A program made the translations under genes and the position numbers. Below are positions 1-5,968 of a DNA stretch of 22,582 bases, piece by piece. The notes beneath the pieces are model-generated. The model was not told the DNA's origin. It saw only the letters and a list, made by a program, of their open reading frames with translations, and searched no databases. The first letter of the stretch is position 1. Each line of letters starts with the position of its first letter. The DNA is from a virus. The stretch covers positions 1-22,582 of the IMG/VR virus record IMGVR_UViG_3300009181_003195. One strand, 5' to 3'.

Positions 1-315
1 ATTTCTATATTGGCTATTGCAATCGGAACTTATATGTCTGGTGCAATATCCAATGAAGAAGCATGGCAGGCCAAAGTAAAAGAGATGGAAGCAAAAGTTG
101 CTGCAGCAGAAGTAAAATCAGCTAAAGAAAATATTAAGATTGTTGAAAAAGTTGTAACAAAGACTGAATATATCACTCGCAGAGGTCAAGATATCATCCA
201 GTATGTTGACAAAGAAGTGGCCAAATATGATGATAGATTTAAACCAGGTGGTCAATGTGAGTTACCTAAAGAGTTTATTAAGGCGATAAATAGTGCATCG
301 GAGGTACCGAAATGA
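1..315 (+). CDS. i-spanin (Rz-like), 5' end cut by window edge
   Basis: The frame is open from base 1, so the true start lies upstream; the TTG at 10 is only an internal codon. The visible part starts in a hydrophobic segment (ISILAIAIGTY), followed by a long charged, Ala/Glu/Lys-rich stretch that should form a coiled coil, and ends in GGQCELPKEFIKAINSASE. This tail resembles the Cys-containing C-terminus of Rz-type inner-membrane spanins. In that family the N-terminal anchor sits in the cytoplasmic membrane and the periplasmic coiled coil meets the o-spanin to fuse the two membranes at lysis. The stop overlaps the start of the lipoprotein gene at 312, the classic Rz/Rz1 arrangement. The family call rests on architecture plus this partner. 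Confidence 0.75.
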   Translation: MSILAIAIGTYMSGAISNEEAWQAKVKEMEAKVAAAEVKSAKENIKIVEKVVTKTEYITRRGQDIIQYVDKEVAKYDDRFKPGGQCELPKEFIKAINSASEVPK

Positions 316-575
316 AATATCTCGTATGTTTCTTTCTTATATTGATGACTGGTTGTTCTACTGTAGTCCCAGTCAAATCTAAATTTCCTGATGTGCCAGA
401 AAGATTAATGGTTAAGTGTCCTCAGTTAGAAAAGGTGTCAGAGACACCAACATTAAGTGATGTTGCTAAAACCATAACAAATAACTATACTACATACTAT
501 GATTGTGCCGTGAAACATGATGCATTTATTGAATGGTATAATATACAAAAAAACATTTTTGAAAGTGTAAAATGA
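312..575 (+). CDS. o-spanin (Rz1-like outer-membrane lipoprotein)
   Basis: The 87-residue product starts with a short lipoprotein signal peptide ending in a lipobox (LMTGC-S), so Cys15 should be lipidated and the mature protein held at the outer membrane. The mature part is small and has a PDVPERLMVKCPQ stretch reminiscent of Rz1/LysC-type o-spanins, with two further Cys. Its ATG overlaps the upstream i-spanin stop (ATGA), which fits paired spanin subunits translated together. It is longer than the shortest Rz1 proteins but within the range of separate-gene o-spanins. The last codon overlaps the start of a 15-codon ORF that leads directly into iscU. Confidence 0.78.
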   Translation: MKYLVCFFLILMTGCSTVVPVKSKFPDVPERLMVKCPQLEKVSETPTLSDVAKTITNNYTTYYDCAVKHDAFIEWYNIQKNIFESVK

Positions 576-619
576 ACAAAGAAGAATGTCCAATCTGCGG
601 CGGAAGCCATAAAAAATAA
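572..619 (+). CDS. 15-codon micro-ORF with CPIC motif
   Basis: The ORF encodes MNKEECPICGGSHKK. Its ATG overlaps the o-spanin stop (ATGA) and its stop overlaps the iscU start (TAATG), so it exactly fills the gap between the two genes in a third frame. CPICGG is the kind of Cys-x2-Cys knuckle found in zinc or metal sites, but a single knuckle cannot fold alone. It may be a coupling leader that carries ribosomes from the spanin gene into iscU, or a tiny metal-binding peptide. Translation is not shown; the double overlap and lack of any gap are the support. Confidence 0.4.
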   Translation: MNKEECPICGGSHKK

Positions 620-1005
620 TGGCTTATTCTCAAAAAGTCCTTGACCATTATGAAAACCCCAGGAATGTCGGTAGTTTTTCTATTATTGATGATACCATTG
701 GTACTGGTATGGTCGGTGCACCTGCTTGCGGTGATGTTATGAAACTTCAAATTAAAGTAGAAGACGGGATAATCAAAGATGCAAAATTTAAAACCTACGG
801 ATGTGGATCAGCAATTGCAAGTTCAAGCCTTGTCACAGAGTGGATTAAAGGAAAAACGATTAACGAAGCGGGAAAAATTACTAATTCAAGAATTGCTGAA
901 GAACTTGCCCTCCCACCGGTTAAAATACATTGTTCAATACTTGCAGAAGATGCTATAAAGGCCGCAGTATCGGACTATAAAAAGAAACATGATATCGTTA
1001 ACTGA
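619..1005 (+). CDS. iscU: Iron-sulfur cluster scaffold protein IscU
   Basis: The 128-residue product matches the full length of bacterial IscU. All known functional residues are visible: Cys37 in GAPACGDVM with Asp39, Cys62 in KTYGCGSA, and His104-Cys105 after LPPVK (98-102), the motif recognised by the HscA chaperone. In the ISC pathway IscU takes sulfur from the desulfurase IscS, builds a [2Fe-2S] cluster and passes it to carriers with help from HscA/HscB. None of these partners is encoded in this window, so the phage protein presumably uses the host's. The sequence is very close to the Escherichia coli protein as I recall it, suggesting acquisition from a proteobacterium. The 3' end overlaps iscA by 17 bases. 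Lying between spanins and endolysin is unusual. Confidence 0.95.
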   Translation: MAYSQKVLDHYENPRNVGSFSIIDDTIGTGMVGAPACGDVMKLQIKVEDGIIKDAKFKTYGCGSAIASSSLVTEWIKGKTINEAGKITNSRIAEELALPPVKIHCSILAEDAIKAAVSDYKKKHDIVN

Positions 1006-1315
1006 AAAAGCATACGAAAAAATTAAATTCCAGTTACAGAAACGTGGTAAGGGAGTTGGTATTAAACTTGGTGTGAAAACTACTGGTTGCAGTGGATTGG
1101 CATATACAGTTGAATATGTTGATAAATATGAAGCGAATGTTGGTATAATTAATTATGCACAGAAAGATTTTATAGTTTTAGTAGATATAAAAAGTGATGT
1201 ATATCTAAAAGGATTGACGATGGATTGGGTTCGAAATGGACTCAATGAAGGATTCGATTTTAGAAACCCCAATGAACGTGACCGTTGTGGTTGCGGAGAA
1301 AGTTTCCGAGTATGA
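989..1315 (+). CDS. iscA: A-type iron-sulfur carrier, IscA-like
   Basis: This 108-residue HesB/IscA-family protein has the three conserved cysteines: Cys34 in TTGCSGLAY, and Cys100 and Cys102 in the C-terminal CGCGESF motif. A-type carriers receive clusters from the scaffold and deliver them to target enzymes. The GLNEGF...NPN segment before the CGCG motif is typical of IscA rather than ErpA. The ATG lies inside the end of iscU (17-base overlap), so translation is probably coupled. Single hesB/iscA-like genes are known from aquatic phages; a complete scaffold plus two different carriers is less expected. Confidence 0.92.
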   Translation: MISLTEKAYEKIKFQLQKRGKGVGIKLGVKTTGCSGLAYTVEYVDKYEANVGIINYAQKDFIVLVDIKSDVYLKGLTMDWVRNGLNEGFDFRNPNERDRCGCGESFRV

Positions 1316-1635
1316 TAACAATAACAGAGTCAGCAAAAACAAAAATTCTAGACCTTCTTGCAGAAGAAGGCAATCCAGATTTATCACTAAGAACATTCGT
1401 TCAAGGCGGTGGTTGTAGCGGTATGAGTTATGGATTCACCTTTGATGAAATAACAAATGAAGATGATTTTGAAGTACCTTTAGAGAAGTTTAAAGTTTTA
1501 GTAGATTCTACAAGTATGCAATATCTACAAGGTTCAAGTATTGATTACAAAGAAGACTTGCAAGGTTCACAGTTTGTTATAACAAATCCAAATGCACAAA
1601 CAACTTGTGGTTGTGGCAGTAGTTTTACAGTTTAG
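1312..1635 (+). CDS. erpA: A-type iron-sulfur carrier, ErpA-like
   Basis: The start is set at the ATG at 1312, which overlaps the iscA stop (ATGA) and has a GGAG ribosome site at 1295; the frame extends further upstream only inside iscA. The 107-residue product has Cys35 in [14 protein letters not shown] and Cys99/Cys101 in [14 protein letters not shown]. The GGGCSG...YGFTFD pattern is the ErpA signature, separating it from the IscA-like protein upstream. In bacteria ErpA delivers [4Fe-4S] or [2Fe-2S] clusters to essential enzymes. The phage therefore encodes both carrier types in tandem, so these are not a recent duplication but two subfamilies. A clean GGAG site and eight bases separate it from the endolysin gene. 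Confidence 0.92.
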   Translation: MITITESAKTKILDLLAEEGNPDLSLRTFVQGGGCSGMSYGFTFDEITNEDDFEVPLEKFKVLVDSTSMQYLQGSSIDYKEDLQGSQFVITNPNAQTTCGCGSSFTV

Positions 1636-1643
1636 GAGATATT

Positions 1644-2267
1644 ATGGAACTAACAAAAGACCAACTAAAACAATTATTACCAAAGAACCCATATGTGGAT
1701 CATTGGCATGACGCATTATCAAAATTGTTACCAGATTATGAAATCAATACACCACAACGTATTGCTGCTTTCGTTGCACAATGTGCTCACGAATCTGGTG
1801 GATTCACAGCACTCAAAGAAAATCTGAATTACAAACCACCAACTCTGCGTAAGTTGTTTGCCAAGTATTTTCCAACAGATGCCTTGGCTGAAGAATATTG
1901 TGCCAAACCAAACAAGCAAGAGGCCATTGCCAATAGGATCTACGCCAGTCGTATGGGTAACGGAGATGAAGCATCCGGTGACGGATACAAATATTGTGGC
2001 CGTGGCCTCATCCAGTTAACTGGTAAATCCAATTATCAATCATTTGCAGATTCATTACAGATATCACCAGAAGATGCATCACAATACTTATCAACATTTG
2101 AAGGTGCAGCACAATCTGCTTGTTGGTTTTGGGAAGCAAACAACCTGAATCAATGGGCTGACAAAGGTGATATTCTTACTTTAACAAAACGCATTAATGG
2201 TGGTACTATTGGTCTTGAAGACCGTATCAAACATTATGAACACGCTTTACACGTCCTAGGAGTTTAA
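1644..2267 (+). CDS. Endolysin, glycoside hydrolase family 19 (chitinase-like lysozyme)
   Basis: The 207-residue protein has the GH19 fold signature: AHESGGFTALKENLNY, with Glu50 as likely catalytic acid and Glu59 as likely second carboxylate, then YKYCGRGLIQLTGKSNYQ near residues 116-133 and an INGG segment near the C-terminus. GH19 enzymes in phages cleave the glycan of peptidoglycan. There is no signal peptide or membrane anchor, so export would need a holin, for which candidates lie downstream. A strong GGAG site (1635-1638) precedes the ATG. Together with the spanins it completes the three-layer lysis set: membrane, wall and outer membrane. Confidence 0.9.
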   Translation: MELTKDQLKQLLPKNPYVDHWHDALSKLLPDYEINTPQRIAAFVAQCAHESGGFTALKENLNYKPPTLRKLFAKYFPTDALAEEYCAKPNKQEAIANRIYASRMGNGDEASGDGYKYCGRGLIQLTGKSNYQSFADSLQISPEDASQYLSTFEGAAQSACWFWEANNLNQWADKGDILTLTKRINGGTIGLEDRIKHYEHALHVLGV

Positions 2268-2269
2268 TA

Positions 2270-2704
2270 ATGAAAAAATTATTACTTATTTTATTATTGG
2301 TACCTTGTTTAACATTTGCTCAAAAGCAAAAAGATGGTGTTACATATGATGCAGTAATCACCCGTGTCATTGATGGTGATACGGTAGCATTTCAAGCACC
2401 ATTTTTACCTGCACCACTCAAACAAGAACTTTCAATCAGAGTTTTCGGAGTTGATACACCAGAAAAAGGATTCAGAGCAGGCTGTCCAAGTGAAGATGCA
2501 AGAGGCCAAGCCGCTAGTGCTTTCACCAAAGCTCAAATCAATGCAGCAACCAAAAGACAAATTATCCTCATGGATTGGGATAAGTATGGTGGTCGAGTCT
2601 TAGGTGATGTAATATTGGATGGAAAAAGTCTTCGTATGATGTTAATACAACAAGGTTATGCTCGTGAATATTATGGTGAAGCCAAAACCTCTTGGTGTAA
2701 TTAA
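2270..2704 (+). CDS. Secreted thermonuclease-like (SNase-fold) endonuclease
   Basis: The 144-residue product begins with a clear Sec signal peptide (MKKLLLILLLVPCLTFA, cleavage likely after Ala17). The mature part carries the staphylococcal-nuclease motifs: VIDGDTV (Ca-binding Asp), IRVFGVDTPE (catalytic Arg and Glu, Asp ligand), and WDKYGGRVLGDV (second catalytic Arg). This family hydrolyses DNA and RNA with calcium. The export signal places it in the periplasm or outside the cell, away from phage DNA. It follows the endolysin gene by two bases, so it is probably made late. Two Cys (in the RAGCPSED and TSWCN segments) could form a disulfide after export. Confidence 0.87.
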   Translation: MKKLLLILLLVPCLTFAQKQKDGVTYDAVITRVIDGDTVAFQAPFLPAPLKQELSIRVFGVDTPEKGFRAGCPSEDARGQAASAFTKAQINAATKRQIILMDWDKYGGRVLGDVILDGKSLRMMLIQQGYAREYYGEAKTSWCN

Positions 2705-2713
2705 GGAAAAATT

Positions 2714-2998
2714 ATGACAGATAAGAAATTATTATACGTAGCGATTGGTATGATTATTTTGCCATTATCGTTAGCATTCTTTGGCGGTGATAGATTTCGT
2801 TATCCATGCCAAGATCCCGATAATTGGGATAAAGACTTTTGTAAACCACCAAAGTGTGATGTAACAAGAACTTGTCCAGAACATATCTTTAAAGGTCAAC
2901 GTGACCCAAGATTAGGACCACCTAAACCAGAAGGTTCTGTGGCACCAACACAATCACAATGTACTACACCATCACAAGGAGCGAACTGTGGAAAATAA
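2714..2998 (+). CDS. Small single-pass membrane protein with Cys-rich tail, function unknown
   Basis: I do not recognise a named family. The 94-residue protein has a membrane segment (about residues 6-23), then an external-type region with six Cys and many Pro residues (PCQDPDNWDKDFCKPPKCD, TRTCPEH, and two more near the end). The Cys-rich part would suit an oxidising periplasm. An AAGGA-type ribosome site (2703-2707) precedes the ATG. Its place right after the endolysin and secreted nuclease suggests a role at the envelope in lysis or late infection, but this is inference from position only. Confidence 0.7.
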   Translation: MTDKKLLYVAIGMIILPLSLAFFGGDRFRYPCQDPDNWDKDFCKPPKCDVTRTCPEHIFKGQRDPRLGPPKPEGSVAPTQSQCTTPSQGANCGK

Positions 2999-3434
2999 TA
3001 ATGTAATTTATACTGGCGAACAGTTAATGGATCGCCTGAAATTCTTCATTGGTATTTGTTTAGCATTAACATTGACAGGTATTGTCTTTGTTGTTCTATA
3101 TTCTATCATCTTTGTAACTCAACCATTGAACGCTATCAGTCCTATCGACCAGAAGTTCTTTGAGTTGATTATTCCAATTGCAACATTCTTAACTGGTACC
3201 TTGTCTGGTATTATGTTAGCTGGTAATGATAAAGACCTTAGAGCAAAAGCACTAGATGCAGCAAACAAACCAACACCAGTATCACCAGCACCAACCAGTT
3301 CACCTAGCCTGTCAACAACACCTAGCTTTTCTCCGTCAGTATCAAGTGCAGCCAGTACAAGTTTTGCACCAGCGCCAGTTACCGGTTTCGGTGGCAAGTT
3401 AGCACCACCTGATGCACCACAACCATTACTATGA
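2988..3434 (+). CDS. Two-pass membrane protein with Pro/Ser/Thr-rich tail, possible holin-related
   Basis: Translation starts at GTG 2988, chosen because an AAGGAG site lies at 2977-2982 and no ATG follows early; it overlaps the upstream gene by 11 bases. The 148-residue product has two hydrophobic segments, about residues 17-43 and 57-78, the second rich in Gly/Thr (ATFLTGTLSGIMLAG). The last 60 residues are a low-complexity Pro/Ser/Thr/Ala linker. The two-segment hairpin followed by a soluble tail could be a holin-like or antiholin-like topology. No family is recognised with confidence. Confidence 0.7.
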   Translation: MENNNVIYTGEQLMDRLKFFIGICLALTLTGIVFVVLYSIIFVTQPLNAISPIDQKFFELIIPIATFLTGTLSGIMLAGNDKDLRAKALDAANKPTPVSPAPTSSPSLSTTPSFSPSVSSAASTSFAPAPVTGFGGKLAPPDAPQPLL

Positions 3435-3652
3435 GTTTCATAACAAGTATGTTATCGGATGGTGTCAATGGCACCATCTCCAGTAAAAGAGTTGTCACAC
3501 TATTAGCATTTCTAATGTGTGCAATTGGTTTTGTGGCTATGATATATGGATATCAGATAGATTCAAAAATTTATGATTCAATGATGTATATTGTTCTTGC
3601 GGGTTTAGGTTTTACAGCATCCGAGAAGTTTACAAATAAGGAAACAAAATGA
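3431..3652 (+). CDS. Small two-pass membrane protein, holin candidate
   Basis: The ATG overlaps the previous stop (ATGA). The 73-residue protein has two membrane segments, about 22-41 (VTLLAFLMCAIGFVAMIYGY) and 48-64, joined by a short charged loop, and a charged C-terminus (KFTNKETK). Size, two-segment topology and position after a GH19 endolysin are typical of class II holins, which open the inner membrane for the endolysin. Of the membrane proteins in this block I consider it the best holin candidate; sequence alone cannot prove it. Confidence 0.72.
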   Translation: MSFITSMLSDGVNGTISSKRVVTLLAFLMCAIGFVAMIYGYQIDSKIYDSMMYIVLAGLGFTASEKFTNKETK

Positions 3653-3849
3653 AAAAAATATTAACAGTACTAATAATCGCATTATCTTCAACCGTATTTG
3701 CTGGCGGTGAAGAAAAAAAAGTTTGCCATGATAGAGTGGGTAAAGATGGCAAACCTGTCGTTGGTAAAGATGGCAAACCAACCCAAGATTGTAAAACAAT
3801 TAAAGTTCACAAGAAGTTAGAAGGTACGGAAGTTCCAACTAAAAAATAA
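3649..3849 (+). CDS. Small secreted protein with GKDGKP repeat, unknown function
   Basis: The ATG overlaps the previous stop (ATGA). The 66-residue product has a Sec signal peptide (about residues 1-18, ending in VFAGG), leaving a short, very basic mature peptide. It contains a tandem GKDGKPVV/GKDGKPTQ repeat flanked by two Cys (CHDR and DCKT), so the repeat could sit in a disulfide loop. The function is unknown. Its export signal and position suggest that it acts in the periplasm during lysis. Confidence 0.65.
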   Translation: MKKILTVLIIALSSTVFAGGEEKKVCHDRVGKDGKPVVGKDGKPTQDCKTIKVHKKLEGTEVPTKK

Positions 3850-4269
3850 ATGCCAAACGAAATTTCAGAAATAAAAGTTGATGTTGGTGTTTTAAAGACC
3901 CAAGTATTGACTTTATCAGCATTATGTAATAAAATGGACCAGGTAATAGAAAAACTGGTAGACCAACACGACCGCCATTTAGTTAAAGTGTATGAAAATA
4001 TGGATAACCAAAGAAAAGAAAAAGACACGGACGTATCCGAAATACACGAGCGCATTGATGTTGTGTTGGATAAGGTACAAGAATCTGAATTGCGTATTAT
4101 GAATGAAATAAAAGGATTGAAAAATACCATGGATGAACACGTACAGGCATCCAAATCTCAATATGAGAAGTTAAATCAATGGAAGTGGACTCTTGCCGGT
4201 GGTATTATTGTTATCACATGGTTGATTTCACATTCAAACTTTGATACAATATTGAAAAGCTTACATTAA
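3850..4269 (+). CDS. Coiled-coil protein with C-terminal membrane anchor (XhlA-like architecture)
   Basis: The ATG follows the previous stop directly (TAAATG). The 139-residue protein is mostly heptad-like helix (residues 5-110, rich in Glu, Lys, Val, Leu, Ile) followed by one membrane segment near the C-terminus (about 116-130, TLAGGIIVITWLI). This tail-anchored coiled-coil layout is like hemolysin XhlA-type proteins found with phage holins, which is the reason for suspecting a lysis role. No catalytic motif is visible. A candidate promoter for the next gene lies within its 3' end. Confidence 0.68.
   Translation: MPNEISEIKVDVGVLKTQVLTLSALCNKMDQVIEKLVDQHDRHLVKVYENMDNQRKEKDTDVSEIHERIDVVLDKVQESELRIMNEIKGLKNTMDEHVQASKSQYEKLNQWKWTLAGGIIVITWLISHSNFDTILKSLH
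4222..4250 (+). promoter_or_regulatory. Candidate sigma70-type promoter for the replication block
   Basis: TTGATT (4222-4227) and TACAAT (4245-4250) are separated by 17 bases. The -35 matches 4 of 6 consensus positions and the -10 matches 5 of 6. It lies in the 3' end of the membrane protein gene, about 38 bases before the primase ATG, at the switch from lysis genes to replication genes. In AT-rich DNA such a match can occur by chance. Confidence 0.4.
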
Positions 4270-4287
4270 TTAATTGGTATTTTCATT

Positions 4288-5301
4288 ATGAGTGTTTTCA
4301 TTGACAGGACTTTCCTGTTGCAAGTCTCGCCTAAATTACAGAGGTTCACCAAGAAAAAGGATGACCTCTATAATTTCAGGTGTCCGCTCTGTGGCGACTC
4401 ACAGAAAAATAAATTAAAAGCCCGTGGTTTTGTATTCCGCAAGAAGAATGACTATTTCTATATGTGTCATAACTGTGGTGTCTCTACTACATTCTATAAC
4501 TTCCTAAGACAGGTCGATGAATCTTTGGTGAAAGAATATCAATTAGAGAGATATAAAAATGGAGAAACCGGTAACAATAACTATACAAAACCTGACTTTG
4601 AACAGGCAAAGACAGATGCGCCGAAGTTTAAAAAGGCGCTCAATCTACCTACAATTGAATCGTTACCAACAGGTCACTTTGCTAAGAGTTATGTTGAGAA
4701 AAGACAAATCCCAGACACCTTTTCAACGCAACTTTATTATGCAGAAGATTTTAAAAAGTTCATTGATAGTTTGGGAATCGAGAAAGATGGCCTACATGGG
4801 GATGACCAAAGGTTGGTCATACCGTTCTATGATAAAGAAAAAAACCTCATTGCTGTCCAAGGACGTGCATTAGGTCAATCAAAGTTAAGATATATAACCA
4901 TCAAGTTAAATGATGATGATTATAAAGTGTTTGGCATGGATCGAATCAATGAAGAAGAACTGGTTTATGTCGTGGAAGGACCCATTGATTCCATGTTCCT
5001 AGATAATGCTGTGGCGACAGCAGACTCCAATCTGGAATCAATCACGGAAGTCTTGGATAAGACTAAGGTTGCGTTATTGTTTGATAATGAACCACGGAAC
5101 AAAGAAATCGTGGCCAAGATGGAACACGCAATTGATAATCATTTCAATATTGTCATCTGGCCACCGATGATTGAAGAAAAAGATGTAAATGAAGCAGTTT
5201 TGGGTGGTTTTTCACCGGACGAAATCCAAGATATTATAAGTAAAAATACCTTTGTAAATCTAAGAGCAAAATTAGAGTTTGTGAATTGGAAAAAAATATA
5301 A
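4288..5301 (+). CDS. DNA primase, T4 gp61-type (zinc finger plus TOPRIM)
   Basis: The 337-residue product starts with a zinc-binding domain using Cys32/Cys35 (CPLCGDS) and Cys60/Cys63 (CHNCG). After a linker it has a TOPRIM domain: VVEGPIDSMF with Glu near residue 230, and LLFDNEPRNKE near 263-273 supplying the Asp-x-Asp/Glu-type metal ligands. Primases of this type make short RNA primers for lagging-strand synthesis and act with a replicative helicase, which is not in this window. The length fits the single-function phage primase rather than a primase-helicase fusion. It is the first gene of the replication and nucleotide block, with thyX starting one base after its stop. Confidence 0.9.
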   Translation: MSVFIDRTFLLQVSPKLQRFTKKKDDLYNFRCPLCGDSQKNKLKARGFVFRKKNDYFYMCHNCGVSTTFYNFLRQVDESLVKEYQLERYKNGETGNNNYTKPDFEQAKTDAPKFKKALNLPTIESLPTGHFAKSYVEKRQIPDTFSTQLYYAEDFKKFIDSLGIEKDGLHGDDQRLVIPFYDKEKNLIAVQGRALGQSKLRYITIKLNDDDYKVFGMDRINEEELVYVVEGPIDSMFLDNAVATADSNLESITEVLDKTKVALLFDNEPRNKEIVAKMEHAIDNHFNIVIWPPMIEEKDVNEAVLGGFSPDEIQDIISKNTFVNLRAKLEFVNWKKI

Positions 5302-5302
5302 A

Positions 5303-5953
5303 ATGAAAGTAGAATTATTATCATACACACAACCCGCACAATATTTTGCTGAGAACATGACTGAACTTATTGCCTTCTGTGCAAGAGTTTCAAATCCAAG
5401 TAATCAAGCAAATCATCAAACCAGTGAAAAATTAATTCGTTATCTAATCAAAAATCAACATTGGTCTCCTCTGGAGATGGTTAATATATGTTTAGAAATA
5501 GAAACAACGAGGGATATAGCTAGACAAATATTACGACATAGGTCATTTTCATTCCAAGAATTTTCCCAAAGATATGCCGTGGCAGATTTGGGATTTGAGT
5601 ACAAGGAAGCGAGGTTACAAGACGAAAAGAATAGACAGAACAGTATTGAAACTGATAATCCTGCATTAGGAGCATTTTGGGAAACTCAACAAAAAAGAGT
5701 TGCAGAAACTGCACAAAGTGCGTATGATTGGGCAATACAAAATGGAATTGCTAAAGAGCAAGCCAGAGCAGTATTACCAGAAGGTATGACAGTCAGTAGA
5801 TTATACATGAACGGAACACTTCGGTCTTGGGTACACTATATACAACTCCGAAGCGAAAACGGAACACAAAAGGAACATCGTGAAATTGCTATCGCCTGTG
5901 CTAACGCAATTGAGCCAATTTTTCCGATGATTAAAGAATTTACAACAAAATAA
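5303..5953 (+). CDS. thyX: FAD-dependent thymidylate synthase ThyX
   Basis: The 216-residue protein carries the ThyX motif RHR-x7-S: Arg78-His79-Arg80 and Ser88, within RHRSFSFQEFSQRY. It also has the conserved ARAVLPEGMTVSRLYMNGTLRSW region (broken here into AVLPEGM and NGTLRSW) that forms the substrate site. ThyX makes dTMP from dUMP using methylene-tetrahydrofolate and reduced flavin. It stands alone here without dihydrofolate reductase, as expected since ThyX releases tetrahydrofolate. It lies immediately before nrdA, so the two enzymes together would feed dTTP synthesis. Confidence 0.95.
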   Translation: MKVELLSYTQPAQYFAENMTELIAFCARVSNPSNQANHQTSEKLIRYLIKNQHWSPLEMVNICLEIETTRDIARQILRHRSFSFQEFSQRYAVADLGFEYKEARLQDEKNRQNSIETDNPALGAFWETQQKRVAETAQSAYDWAIQNGIAKEQARAVLPEGMTVSRLYMNGTLRSWVHYIQLRSENGTQKEHREIAIACANAIEPIFPMIKEFTTK

Positions 5954-5968
5954 TAATAAGGCGAATAC

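Noticed and set aside
537-542. TATAAT before the micro-ORF and iscU
   Set aside because: It is inside o-spanin coding sequence and has no acceptable -35 box at 16-18 bases, so I do not claim a separate iscU promoter.
989-1635. IscA and ErpA as a recent tandem duplication
   Set aside because: The two carry separate subfamily signatures (GLNEGF...CGCGESF versus GGGCSG...YGFTFD...CGCGSSF), so they were already distinct before joining this locus.
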